The position numbers were made by a program, and so were the translations under genes. Under the pieces are notes generated by a model. It was not told the DNA's origin and ran no database searches. It saw only the letters and a program-made list of their open reading frames with translations. From assembly GCA_014860745.1 (NCBI GenBank), contig JACZJC010000064.1, positions 243,556 through 307,555 on the forward strand: a stretch of 64,000 nt of DNA, written 5' to 3'. Positions 6,771 to 15,083 of this stretch are shown here, one piece after another (positions within the stretch are counted from its first letter, which is position 1; every line of letters begins with the position of its first letter). Source of the stretch: Anaerolineales bacterium. Lineage in GTDB: Bacteria > Chloroflexota > Anaerolineae > Anaerolineales > Villigracilaceae.

Positions 6771-9182
6771 ATGGACAGCAAGACACTCAACGTACTCGAA
6801 TACCCGAAGATTCTCGAACGGCTCGCAGGCTACTGCGATTTTTCCGCATCGATGGAATTGGCGCGCCAGCTCGAACCCACAGACTCATTTGACCTGGCAA
6901 CTGCCCGCCTTGCGGAGACAACCGAAGGCCGCAAGCTATTAGCCGTTCAGGATATTGGCATTGGTGCGGCGCATGACATTCGCCCGGCGGCGGACCTGGC
7001 CGCGCGCAGCGGTGTGCTCGACCCTCAGCAATTGCTCGATATCAAATCCACGCTTATCTCGTGCCGCGAAATAAAAAAGTCGCTCGACCGCAAAACGGAC
7101 GAATATCCGCGCCTTGCAAAACTCGCCGCGGCCCTGCCCGATTCACGCGGCATCGTGGATGCGGTCACGCGCATCCTTTCGGACCGCGGCGAGGTATTGG
7201 ATTCCGCTTCGCCGAAACTGGCCGAACTGCGCCGCGAGATCAAAATTGCGCACGGACGTTTGATGTCCCGCTTGCAGCGCTACCTGACTGAGTCCGCCAA
7301 GAAATTACAGGAACCGATCATCACCCAGCGCGACGGCCGTTATGTGATTCCATTGCGCGCCGAATTCAAAGGCAGCATCAAGGCGGTCATTCACGATCAA
7401 TCTTCCAGCGGGGCAACTTTGTTTGTGGAGCCACTGCCCGTTGTGGAACTCAACAACGAAATGCGCGAACTCGAATTAAAAGAACGCGACGAAGAACGCC
7501 GCATCCTTGCTGAAGTTTCGGGTCTCGTCGGCGAACACGCCAGTGACTTGAAGTACGGCGTCGAAAACCTTGCCGTGTTCGATCTCATCCTCGCGAAAGC
7601 AAAATACGCGGACGAGTTGAAGGCCAGTGAGCCTGGGCTTCTTGAAATGAAAGACGAAAGAAGAAAGAAGGAAGGCTCTTCTCTTTCCTCTTTCTTCTTT
7701 CGTTTACTTCACGCCCGACATCCCCTGCTCGACCCGGACACGGTTGTTCCCATCGACGTCGATCCCCGCGAAGGGACCCGTGCCATAGTCATCACCGGGC
7801 CGAACACGGGCGGGAAAACAGTTTCGTTGAAAACGGTCGGTTTGCTGGCGCTCATGGCACAATCGGGTTTGCATATCCCCGCGCAAAGCGGCTCGGAACT
7901 GCCATGCTTTCATTCGGTGTATGCCGATATCGGCGACGAGCAGTCCATCGAGCAGTCTTTGTCGACCTTCTCGGGTCATATCACAAACATCATTCGCATT
8001 CTGAAAAAGATAGACCATCGTTCGCTGGTCGTCTTCGATGAACTCGGCTCCGGCACAGACCCGCAGGAAGGCGCGGCCATCGCGCGCGCGATCCTCACTC
8101 ATTTGCTGGAAACAGGCGCGATGACCCTGGTTGCCACTCATTACCCCGAACTGAAGACCTTTGCCCATTCGACGGATGGCGTGGTGAATGCTTCGTTGGA
8201 ATTCGACATCAAAACGCTTCGCCCGACCTTCAAGTTGACCATCGGTCTCCCGGGCCGATCCAACGCCTTGTTGATTGCTCAAAAACTTGGGCTGCCTCAA
8301 CCCATCATTGAGTCTGCCAGGGCAGAGATCAATCCGCTGGACCTGCGGGCGGATAAACTTTTGGATGACATCCGTAAGGAACGCAACCGTACATCGCGCG
8401 AGCGTGAAAAATTGGAGAAGGCGCGCGACAGGCTCGAAAAGCAGTCGCTGGAGCTTGAAAAACGCCTCGAAAAAATAGAAGACGAACGCCGCGAGACTCT
8501 TGCAAAGGCCCGTGCCGAAGGCGAACTGGAAGTGGCGGTGCTCAAACGCAACATCGATTCGTTGAAGTCGCAGTTGAAGAAAGCCAGCCAGCCTTTGCAA
8601 GCCATCAAAGCCATCGAGGAAAAGATGGAAGAAATCGAAGCGAAAACAACACAGCCCGTTGAGAGAAAGCCCGCCCACTCTCTAATCGCTAGTAACCAAT
8701 CTCTAAAATTGGGCGAGAGAGTCAACGTCAGCACGTTGAATGCTGAAGGGGTGGTGACAGCTTTGGGTGAGTCCGATGCGGAGGTGCAGGTTGGGACGAT
8801 TCGTGTTCGGGCGAGGTTATCCGATTTAGTCAGACGGCAGACGGCAGACAATGGACCATCGAAGGAAATGACTCGCAAGGGTTTATCTGTCGAAGATCGT
8901 CCATCGTCCACGGTCAATCGTCCATCGTCCTCTCCCGGCATGGAAGTGGACCTGCGCGGATTAATGTCGGATGACGCGCTCGATAAGATGGAACGATATT
9001 TGGAACAGGCTTATCTTTCCGGGTTGCCGTTCGTGCGGATCATTCACGGCAAAGGCACGGGCAAACTTCGGCAGGCGGTGCGCGATGCCCTGCGCGGGCA
9101 TGCGTATGTGAGATCGTTCGAGGAGGGCGGTGACAAGGAAGGCGGTGAAGGCGTGACCGTGGCGAAATTGAACACAGGTTGA
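6771..9182 (+). CDS. mutS2: Endonuclease MutS2
   Basis: An 803-residue MutS-family ATPase that lacks the mismatch-recognition domains and ends in a Smr nuclease domain, the MutS2 architecture. It acts on branched DNA and recombination intermediates; in Bacillus it also rescues collided ribosomes. Walker A is GPNTGGKT (about residue 343) and Walker B LVVFDELGSGTDPQEGA (about 419). A coiled-coil region (about 520-630) follows. The Smr domain begins at VDLRGLMSDDALDKM (about 724) and holds IHGKGTGKLR. Two low-complexity stretches have entered the frame: a 15-base inverted repeat at 7654-7703, encoding a Lys/Arg then SSLSSFFF insert, and the 8829-8940 linker with CATCGTCC-type repeats just before Smr. 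Confidence 0.95.
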   Translation: MDSKTLNVLEYPKILERLAGYCDFSASMELARQLEPTDSFDLATARLAETTEGRKLLAVQDIGIGAAHDIRPAADLAARSGVLDPQQLLDIKSTLISCREIKKSLDRKTDEYPRLAKLAAALPDSRGIVDAVTRILSDRGEVLDSASPKLAELRREIKIAHGRLMSRLQRYLTESAKKLQEPIITQRDGRYVIPLRAEFKGSIKAVIHDQSSSGATLFVEPLPVVELNNEMRELELKERDEERRILAEVSGLVGEHASDLKYGVENLAVFDLILAKAKYADELKASEPGLLEMKDERRKKEGSSLSSFFFRLLHARHPLLDPDTVVPIDVDPREGTRAIVITGPNTGGKTVSLKTVGLLALMAQSGLHIPAQSGSELPCFHSVYADIGDEQSIEQSLSTFSGHITNIIRILKKIDHRSLVVFDELGSGTDPQEGAAIARAILTHLLETGAMTLVATHYPELKTFAHSTDGVVNASLEFDIKTLRPTFKLTIGLPGRSNALLIAQKLGLPQPIIESARAEINPLDLRADKLLDDIRKERNRTSREREKLEKARDRLEKQSLELEKRLEKIEDERRETLAKARAEGELEVAVLKRNIDSLKSQLKKASQPLQAIKAIEEKMEEIEAKTTQPVERKPAHSLIASNQSLKLGERVNVSTLNAEGVVTALGESDAEVQVGTIRVRARLSDLVRRQTADNGPSKEMTRKGLSVEDRPSSTVNRPSSSPGMEVDLRGLMSDDALDKMERYLEQAYLSGLPFVRIIHGKGTGKLRQAVRDALRGHAYVRSFEEGGDKEGGEGVTVAKLNTG
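7654..7703. repeat. Perfect 15-base inverted repeat inside mutS2
   Basis: ACGAAAGAAGAAAGA at 7654-7668 is the exact reverse complement of TCTTTCTTCTTTCGT at 7689-7703. It keeps the mutS2 frame and encodes DERRKKEG followed by a Ser/Phe-rich run. Related pyrimidine tracts occur at about 19312-19345 (intergenic) and 21683-21706 (inside the biotin carboxylase gene). Confidence 0.8.
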
Positions 9183-9218
9183 TGTTGTATAATTTAATTA
9201 ATAAACAGGGAGCCGTGT

Positions 9219-9461
9219 ATGTCCATTGACGATGCCATCAAAAAAATGACCGACCTCATCAAAACCGCCTGCGCCGGTGCGGAGATCAAAGCCGCCAGGA
9301 TGTCGGATGAGGAAGCGCGGCTCTCGGTGTATGCGCCCGCGGGGGATATGCAAAAGATCAAGGATGCGACCTTTCAACCTGCGATCGATATGTTGAACAG
9401 TGATGGGATGGATGTGCAGGTTTTCGTCTATGACAAGGACGCGCCGCCCTTGAAAGGTTAA
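9219..9461 (+). CDS. Small conserved-looking protein of unknown function
   Basis: An 80-residue soluble acidic protein beginning MSIDDAIKKMTDLIKTA. No signal peptide or membrane segment is seen. The composition suggests an alpha/beta fold (N-terminal helix, then strands LSVYAP and VQVFVY). I do not recognise a family. It is probably real: GGGAG lies seven bases before the ATG, a TATAAT (9188-9193) lies just downstream of the mutS2 stop, and a strong terminator follows. It appears to be a single-gene unit rather than part of a mutS2 operon. Confidence 0.65.
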   Translation: MSIDDAIKKMTDLIKTACAGAEIKAARMSDEEARLSVYAPAGDMQKIKDATFQPAIDMLNSDGMDVQVFVYDKDAPPLKG

Positions 9462-9468
9462 TCGTAGG

Positions 9469-9494
9469 GACGCCCCTCGCGGGCGTCTTTTTTT
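9469..9494 (+). terminator. Rho-independent terminator
   Basis: GACGCCC, loop CTCGC, GGGCGTC, then seven T. It directly follows the stop of the 80-residue protein gene. A second inverted repeat, GGGCGACC/GGTCGCCC (9525-9545), lies at the end of the convergent lipoprotein gene but has no T run. Confidence 0.85.
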
Positions 9495-9545
9495 ACCAAC
9501 AAGGACGGCCTTTTTTACCAGCAAGGGCGACCGTGAAGGTCGCCC

Positions 9546-10505
9546 CTATTGGGTTGCCATGCGCCAGACGATATCCAATGCCTCCAAACCAGTGCTGCGG
9601 TGAATGTCCTGCGCCTCTTCGTTAAGATAGATCGCGCCTTGTTCCTCGCGCCCGTCTATCACATACAGTCCGCGGCCCGGGAGTTCGGAGAGCGCGGCCC
9701 AAAAGTTCCAGAGTGGCAAATTGAATTCGGCGGCAAGCAGGGCCATGTCACGGTTGATGCGGTGGTCCAGTTCGCGGTTATCCGCTTTGGTGGCAAGTAT
9801 CGGCACCACGCCGTTTTCGATCAATTGCGTGATGATCCTGCGCAGGTATTCGGTGTTGCGCGATTCGAAATGTGTGCCGATCTGAATGATGACGAACGAA
9901 GGGCGGTGGATGCGCAGTTCGCAATCCACGGGGGTTTCAGAAAAGGTGCAGCCATACTCGCCGCGATGCCATTGGTCCCAGAGCAACGCGCCGGGCGTGG
10001 TGCCATCCTGTGAGGTGGGGCTTGCGCGGTTGAACGAACCGTTGAAGTGTGCCACCGTTTCACGCAGTTCAGGCGTGAGGCTGTCGAGTGTGAGCGGATC
10101 GGTTTCATAGATGCCAAAGAATTCATCCGGCTCGCTCTGGCAATCGCCAAAAATGGAAAAGGCATTCGGGTCATTGCCAAGGGACAATCCCGTTTCGTAA
10201 ATTTCACGAATGTTTTCACCCGGGGCAGGGAGGACAGGCAGGTTCATCCATGAATTATCGGGGGTTATGGTAGATGGCGGGGATGCGGTTGCCGGAGTGG
10301 ATGTGTGCATCTTGTGTTGGGTTGCAGTCGCCTCGGGCGTGACCGTATGCCTGCCTGCCGTTGGGACATTGTATCTCGGCGTGGGAATTAATTGCCCGGC
10401 TGTATAGGTGGATGTGAAAGTGGCTGTCGGCAGGGGGGTCCGCTGCGCCTGGCAGGCGGTTGTTAATATGCAAACTAATAATGTCAAAATCAAATTGCGA
10501 TTCAT
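9546..10505 (-). CDS. Secreted lipoprotein, possible SGNH/GDSL-like fold
   Basis: 319 residues starting at the ATG at 10505 (MNRNLILTLLVCILTTAC). A signal peptide with lipobox LTTAC is followed by a linker of about 75 residues rich in Thr, Pro and Ala, then a domain of about 220 residues. The domain has FSIFGDCQS (an early Gly-Asp-x-x pattern), FVIIQIGTHFE, VVPILATKADN and a late ALDIVW; these resemble blocks of SGNH hydrolases, but the catalytic Ser of GDS is replaced (GDCQS) and I am not sure of the assignment. It should be anchored on the outer face of the cytoplasmic membrane. Substrate unknown. Confidence 0.65.
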   Translation of the reverse strand: MNRNLILTLLVCILTTACQAQRTPLPTATFTSTYTAGQLIPTPRYNVPTAGRHTVTPEATATQHKMHTSTPATASPPSTITPDNSWMNLPVLPAPGENIREIYETGLSLGNDPNAFSIFGDCQSEPDEFFGIYETDPLTLDSLTPELRETVAHFNGSFNRASPTSQDGTTPGALLWDQWHRGEYGCTFSETPVDCELRIHRPSFVIIQIGTHFESRNTEYLRRIITQLIENGVVPILATKADNRELDHRINRDMALLAAEFNLPLWNFWAALSELPGRGLYVIDGREEQGAIYLNEEAQDIHRSTGLEALDIVWRMATQ

Positions 10506-10528
10506 AATAATTTCTTTTAGACGAAATC

Positions 10529-10643
10529 GGTGGTTGAGTAGTCCGACGCGAAGCGGAGGATATATCGAAACCACCAGTTAGCAAGAATAATTCTATTACA
10601 AAAGTACTTCTGAAACTTGCTGGTTTCGATACTCAGCCAACGA
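10529..10643. repeat. Dispersed palindromic repeat (TGGTTGAGTAG ... TATCGAAACCA type), two arms
   Basis: GGTGGTT (10529-10535) and AACCACC (10569-10575) bound a 47-base element that contains TGAGTAG and TATCGAAA. A second, opposite copy reads TGGTTTCGATACTCAGCC from 10621. Another copy lies at 26392-26435. The elements sit between genes and look like a genome-wide REP-like family. Confidence 0.6.
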
Positions 10644-11085
10644 AGGAATTCCATTGTCTTGCAAACTTCAAAATGCGCGGGCGGATGTAGAACGCGAACG
10701 GGTCTGCAATGGGACGTTTCTCCTTGATCAACTCCATCGCCGGGCGCGGACTCATTCCCTGCGCGATAAGAATGGCTGCGCCCATTGTCACCCCGCGATG
10801 GACTCCGCCTGCGCAATGGGTGTAGATCCTGGCTCCGTTGTGAATCACATCCAATGCGGCCTTTGCCCCGCGCTGCAGAGACTTGATGGGAATCGGAACC
10901 AGCGGCGAGTCGAAGGTGGGGAGCCAGAGCAGGTTGAGGGGAGTCGGATGCGGGTCTTTGCGCGGACGATATTCCACACGCATGTTGATCACCAGCCGCA
11001 CGCCGAGTGCGCGCAGGCGGTCGTAATCCTCCGTTGACGGGGTTGTGCCGATGAAGAGATCATCGGTGATGGGGGAGAAGTTCAT
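10633..11085 (-). CDS. Dual-specificity protein phosphatase
   Basis: A 150-residue cytoplasmic cysteine phosphatase. The active-site loop THCAGGVHRGVTMG fits HC-x5-R, with the nucleophilic Cys near residue 91 and the phosphate-binding Arg six residues on. The N-terminal block ITDDLFIGTTPSTEDYDRL and VRLVINMRVE is the typical DSP start, where the early Asp acts as general acid in related enzymes. It should remove phosphate from Ser/Thr/Tyr or from a small molecule. It stands alone between lipoprotein genes. Substrate cannot be predicted. Confidence 0.85.
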   Translation of the reverse strand: MNFSPITDDLFIGTTPSTEDYDRLRALGVRLVINMRVEYRPRKDPHPTPLNLLWLPTFDSPLVPIPIKSLQRGAKAALDVIHNGARIYTHCAGGVHRGVTMGAAILIAQGMSPRPAMELIKEKRPIADPFAFYIRPRILKFARQWNSFVG

Positions 11086-11189
11086 GAATGAAATGGTATC
11101 ACAAACGTTATACGGACAAAGATGTGTTTTTCGTCAGGTGCGGCGTGATATTGCGGGTTGTACAATGACAAGGACAAGGAGAGTAAACC

Positions 11190-12047
11190 ATGAAACAGAC
11201 ATTGGCCTTTCTTCTTTTATTGGTGCTTTCTGCCTGCAGCACGGCAGCCCCATTGCCAACGCCGACCTCCACACCGACCCAGACCGCCATTCCGACCGCC
11301 ACGATAACGCCGACGGCCACACCGCTTCCGAGCGGACCTTGCATCAGCCCGCTCCTGCCGTTGATGACGGGGGCTGAATGGATATATCGCGTTCCCACCA
11401 CAAGCGGGGAATCGCTGTACACCCTGAAGACCCTGGATAGGAACGACGGCCGCAACATCGTCATCATGGTCGAGTTTACCGACCAGAAAAATAATGTAAC
11501 AGTCGTCGAACCCGTTGTCTGCATGGATGGGGCGATCGAGAATTTCCCCTTGTTCGTGGTCAGCATGCACTTTGCGGATTATCTGGAAAAGGATTTCAAC
11601 ACCTATCACGATACGGGCATTTATTTCCCCGGTTATCCAACCCTCGTGGAGAACGACTGGCGTATGAATTGGGAGGTGGAATATCTGACCGAGGATGTTG
11701 CCCAATTGAAAAGCCCGATGGACGGCCGGGCTTTGTTCGTGCTGCAATCGTCGTTCATCAGCCTGTCCTTTGAAATGGATGGGACTCGCGAAGCAGTGAC
11801 CGTCCCTGCCGGGGATTTTCCGCAGGCGTTGAAAGTACGGCACAGCTTTTCGTTTCCGGTCACCCTTACCCTGCCGACCGGAGCGACGGGCAGTATCCTC
11901 ACCGTGAACACGACCCAATGGTACGAGCCGTATGTGGGCCTCGTCCGCTCTCAGGTGGATTCGGCTTCGCTGCTGTTATACGGCCAGGTCGTCCCCGTGC
12001 CGATGGAGAGTGTGATCGAACTGGTTGAGTTTCGGAAGGGGGAGTGA
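11190..12047 (+). CDS. Lipoprotein of unknown function
   Basis: A 285-residue exported lipoprotein. Signal peptide and lipobox (FLLLLVLSAC) are followed by a Thr/Pro linker of about 25 residues and a domain of about 230 residues, which has two Cys (GPCISPLLPLM and VVCMDGA) and beta-rich character (GAEWIYRVPTTSGESLYTL). The pattern of alternating strands with a C-terminal QWYEPYVGLVRSQ resembles DUF-type bacterial surface proteins, but I cannot name the family. AAGGAGAG precedes the ATG at good spacing, and TACAAT at 11159-11164 is a likely -10 box. Confidence 0.7.
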   Translation: MKQTLAFLLLLVLSACSTAAPLPTPTSTPTQTAIPTATITPTATPLPSGPCISPLLPLMTGAEWIYRVPTTSGESLYTLKTLDRNDGRNIVIMVEFTDQKNNVTVVEPVVCMDGAIENFPLFVVSMHFADYLEKDFNTYHDTGIYFPGYPTLVENDWRMNWEVEYLTEDVAQLKSPMDGRALFVLQSSFISLSFEMDGTREAVTVPAGDFPQALKVRHSFSFPVTLTLPTGATGSILTVNTTQWYEPYVGLVRSQVDSASLLLYGQVVPVPMESVIELVEFRKGE

Positions 12048-12085
12048 GTGGTGGGGAAAAGACTGAAAGTGGATGTAAAATTGGG

Positions 12086-12125
12086 GGAAGTTGCAGGTTG
12101 GAATGTTGTAGGTTGAAGGTTGGTT
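12086..12125. repeat. Degenerate GGTTGAAGGTTG-type tract
   Basis: The gap before the TIR gene holds AGTTGCAGGTTGGAATGTTG, then TAGGTTGAAGGTTGGTTAAC. These are short imperfect direct repeats of the same low-complexity kind seen elsewhere in the window. I see no clear promoter in this gap. Confidence 0.45.
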
Positions 12126-12145
12126 AACGATAAGGGCAGGCAGAC

Positions 12146-14017
12146 ATGACAGAGACTGAATTCAAATACGATGTGTTCATCTCCTACAGCCACAAGGATG
12201 AAGAGTGGGTGGTGGATACTTTGTTGTCGGCACTTGAAAATGCTGGCTTGAAAGTTTGTATTGACTTTCGAGATTTCGTTCCTGGTAAACCTTCACGTCA
12301 CAACATGCGTGATGCGTGCAAGGAAAGCAAATATACCGTCCTCGTGATGACGCCCGCGTGGATGGCAAGCGAATGGACATCGTTTGAAGGCTTGCTCACG
12401 TTTTTGCATGACCCAGCGAACAAACACCTGCGCACTGTTCCCATCCTGTTTGAAAAATGCGATATTCCCGAAGACATTCAAATTTTCACCTATGTTGACT
12501 TCCTTCGTAAAGACCGCGAAGCCATCGCCTGGAAGCAACTCTTCACTGCTCTTGGCAAACCCAACGCTCCAATTCCTGGAACGCCTATCAAGGAACCTGA
12601 ACCGAAGACTCCTGAAGGTTGGTTTCTTGCGCATCCATATGGGATGCCGCCTAACTTTACAGGCCGCCGAGAAGAAAGAAATATGCTCACAGGCTGGCTC
12701 AATTCTGATAAAGATCATCCATTGCTGATCATCCGCGCATTGGGCGGATTTGGCAAAAGCGCGTTGACATGGCACTGGCTGACTCACGATGTGGACGCAA
12801 AGCAATTTCCCGCAGTAGTCTTTTGGAGTTTCTACGAAGGCGACGCGAGTTTTGAAAATTTCCTGAAAGAGACACTGAAATATCTTGGTGTTCCAAACGC
12901 TGAACAATTAAATCCACGGCAACAAACTGAAATCCTGCTCAACCTTTTACAGCGACCTGGACTCTTGCTGATTCTGGATGGCTTCGAGCGGGTGTTACGT
13001 GCCTACTCCAACATGGGAGCGGCATATCAGGGAGATGATCTGCAATTAGACAAAAACGAATCACGGGATAACAGTCGCGATTGCGTCAACATGTTTGCAG
13101 ATGCGTTCCTGCAGGGAGTCGGTGCTTTTGGATTCATGATGCGAAGCAAAGTCTTGATGACCACGCGCCTGACCCCGCGCGCGGCGGAACGATACGGACA
13201 ATTTTTGCAAGGCGTTCGCGAAGAAGAACTCAAGGAAATGAAAAAGGAAGATGCCGTCGCCTTCTTTTACGCACAGGGGATTCGCGGCACACACGCCGAG
13301 ATTGAATCTGCATGCGAACCTTATGGCTATCATCCATTGAGTTTGCGTATTCTCGCGGGCATGATTGTCAACGACCGAAATGCCCCTGGCGATATTTTGG
13401 CGGCAAGGACTCTTGAAATTACCCAAGACATCATTCAAAACAAACATCATGTTTTGGAGACGGCCTTCAAGACGTTGTCAGCCTCGCAGAAAAGTTTGCT
13501 TGGACGCGTGGCATGTTTCCGCGCGCCGACTTCCTACGACGCCTTGAAGACCATTCAAGGCAGTGGACATGGCAATGATTTTCTGGATGATTCTTTGAAA
13601 GCCTTGGAGTCGCGCGGACTTGTGCATTGGGACCGCAAAGCCAACAAATATGATCTCCACCCCATCGTGCGCCGCTACGCCTACGACCAATTAACTATTT
13701 CTGACCGAACCGCCGCACACACCCGTTTGGTGAACTACTTTGACGCCGTGCCCAAACCCGAAAAGGTAGACAAACTGGAAGACCTCGCGCCTGTCATCGA
13801 ACTGTATCATCACATGGTCAGGGCGGGAAATTTGGATGAGGCGGCCAAGTTATATCAAAACCGAATGTATAAGCCCATTTATTTTCAATTCGGTTCCTAC
13901 CGAACTGAAGTAGAGTTGTTATCCGCTTTATTCCTTGATGGTGAAAATAAACTGCCACACCTGAAAGACGAAGCATGGCAAGCATGGACTCTCAACTCCC
14001 TTGCCAACTCCTACTAG
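12146..14017 (+). CDS. TIR-domain STAND/NB-ARC ATPase, 5' part of a gene split by an in-frame TAG
   Basis: 623 residues. The TIR domain (about 6-137) begins KYDVFISYSHKDEEW and has the NADase-type Glu81 in SEWTSFEGL. The NB-ARC-like NTPase follows: FTGRREERNMLTGW (170), P-loop GGFGKSAL (200-207), Walker B LLLILDGFERVL and MTTRLTPRA. A winged-helix part precedes the TPR repeats that start near residue 560. The frame stops at TAG (14015-14017) after SLANSY, but the same frame continues LSGQPRRAVPLFEQ, clear TPR sequence, to 14920. A TCG-to-TAG change would explain this. TIR-STAND proteins often act in antiphage abortive defence by NAD+ cleavage. This allele has lost its C-terminal sensor unless the stop is read through. 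Confidence 0.85.
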   Translation: MTETEFKYDVFISYSHKDEEWVVDTLLSALENAGLKVCIDFRDFVPGKPSRHNMRDACKESKYTVLVMTPAWMASEWTSFEGLLTFLHDPANKHLRTVPILFEKCDIPEDIQIFTYVDFLRKDREAIAWKQLFTALGKPNAPIPGTPIKEPEPKTPEGWFLAHPYGMPPNFTGRREERNMLTGWLNSDKDHPLLIIRALGGFGKSALTWHWLTHDVDAKQFPAVVFWSFYEGDASFENFLKETLKYLGVPNAEQLNPRQQTEILLNLLQRPGLLLILDGFERVLRAYSNMGAAYQGDDLQLDKNESRDNSRDCVNMFADAFLQGVGAFGFMMRSKVLMTTRLTPRAAERYGQFLQGVREEELKEMKKEDAVAFFYAQGIRGTHAEIESACEPYGYHPLSLRILAGMIVNDRNAPGDILAARTLEITQDIIQNKHHVLETAFKTLSASQKSLLGRVACFRAPTSYDALKTIQGSGHGNDFLDDSLKALESRGLVHWDRKANKYDLHPIVRRYAYDQLTISDRTAAHTRLVNYFDAVPKPEKVDKLEDLAPVIELYHHMVRAGNLDEAAKLYQNRMYKPIYFQFGSYRTEVELLSALFLDGENKLPHLKDEAWQAWTLNSLANSY

Positions 14018-14119
14018 CTGAGCGGACAGCCGCGCCGCGCCGTTCCGCTGTTTGAACAAGCAATCAAACTTGGCGAAGCAGATGGTGACAAGAAAAATCT
14101 TGCCATCTGGCTGGGAAAT

Positions 14120-14920
14120 GTGGCGACACAGCAACTGGTTATCGGCGCGCTGAGCGAAGCGGAGCGCAACCTGCGCCGCTATATTGAACTCAGTATCGAA
14201 TTAGGAATTGAAGCAGAAAACGCTGACGCATATCAAGAATTGGGGCGCGTCCTGTCCTATCGTGGTGCGTGGCAGGAGGCGGAGACAATTCATGAAAAAG
14301 GAATTGAATTAGCGAGAAAAGAAAGCAACCAGCAAATTGAATGTGTAATCATGGCATATTCCGCTCATCGTGCGTTCTTGATGAGGAATTATTCGCTTGC
14401 AATTGAGAAAGGGAAAATTGCAAAGCAACTTGCAGATATTCCATTTCCAGGTATTGGTCTTTTACCAAGAGACCAAATTCGTTCTGCTTGGATACTCGGC
14501 GCAGCATATCGCGCGAATAACGAGTTGGAGAAAGCGGAAGAAAACCAGTCCAAAGCGCTCAATCAGTGTCGGCAGATCAATTTGGTCGAAATGGAAGCCG
14601 ATATCCTGCTTGATGTTGCGCGGTTGTCGTATGCGCAAAACGATTTCAAAGACGCGTTGGCAAAAGCCGCAGAGGCGCTGTCCATTACGGAGCGGAGCGG
14701 GTATGTTTTACAAGGTGCAGACGTAAACCTTTTCTTGGCGGAACTTGCGATGAGTGGTCACAGGTCGAAGGTCGAAGGCGGGTTGAGCGATAAAGATGCG
14801 GCGATATTCCATGCGCAAGAGGCATTGCGGCTGGCGTACTGCGATGGTCCGCCGTATTATTACAAGGTGGCGTTTGAGGAAGCGGAGAGGATGTTGAAAA
14901 GGCTGAATGATGAAGGATGA
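14120..14920 (+). CDS. TPR C-terminal part of the split TIR-STAND gene (likely pseudogene portion)
   Basis: 266 residues from the first GTG after the stop, in the same frame as the upstream TIR-STAND part. The frame is open from 14018, so the two pieces would join with no shift. It consists of about five TPR-like helical pairs, for example ERNLRRYIELSIELGIEAE and DAYQELGRVLSYRGAW. The GTG has only a weak GGGAAAT upstream, so separate translation is doubtful. Two repeat tracts have entered the 3' end: GGTCGAAGGTCGAAGG at 14764-14779, and a 25-base unit at 14897-14921 that supplies the last residues and stop. In related proteins this part senses the trigger or drives oligomerisation. Confidence 0.7.
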   Translation: MATQQLVIGALSEAERNLRRYIELSIELGIEAENADAYQELGRVLSYRGAWQEAETIHEKGIELARKESNQQIECVIMAYSAHRAFLMRNYSLAIEKGKIAKQLADIPFPGIGLLPRDQIRSAWILGAAYRANNELEKAEENQSKALNQCRQINLVEMEADILLDVARLSYAQNDFKDALAKAAEALSITERSGYVLQGADVNLFLAELAMSGHRSKVEGGLSDKDAAIFHAQEALRLAYCDGPPYYYKVAFEEAERMLKRLNDEG

Positions 14921-14934
14921 AGGATGAAAAACCA

Positions 14935-15007
14935 TCCACGAATAAAACCTATCACGAATAAACGAATGTCCGCGCCGTTATTCGTGCATTCATGAACCAT
15001 TCGTGGA
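14935..15007. repeat. Nested inverted repeat (cruciform-like) downstream of the TPR gene
   Basis: Outer arms TCCACGAAT (14935-14943) and ATTCGTGGA (14999-15007) enclose inner arms CACGAATAA (14953-14961) and TTATTCGTG (14978-14986). All arms share the ACGAAT core, so the unit looks like several copies of one short word in both orientations. Confidence 0.6.
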
Positions 15008-15022
15008 CGGTGTATGCAAGCA

Positions 15023-15054
15023 AAAAAGGACTCAGCCATCGCAGAGTCCTTTTT
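15023..15054. terminator. Bidirectional terminator between convergent genes
   Basis: AAAAAGGACTC and GAGTCCTTTTT form an 11-base stem around a 10-base loop, with A and T runs on the two sides. It can end both the TIR-STAND/TPR transcript and the minus-strand thiolase/DUF35 transcript. Confidence 0.85.
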
Positions 15055-15083
15055 ACTACTCACTAAACGCTAAATGCTAACCG

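Noticed and set aside
7704..8678. Minus-strand frame of 324 codons
   Set aside because: Antisense to mutS2 over its conserved ATPase region, with no ribosome-binding site and unnatural composition.
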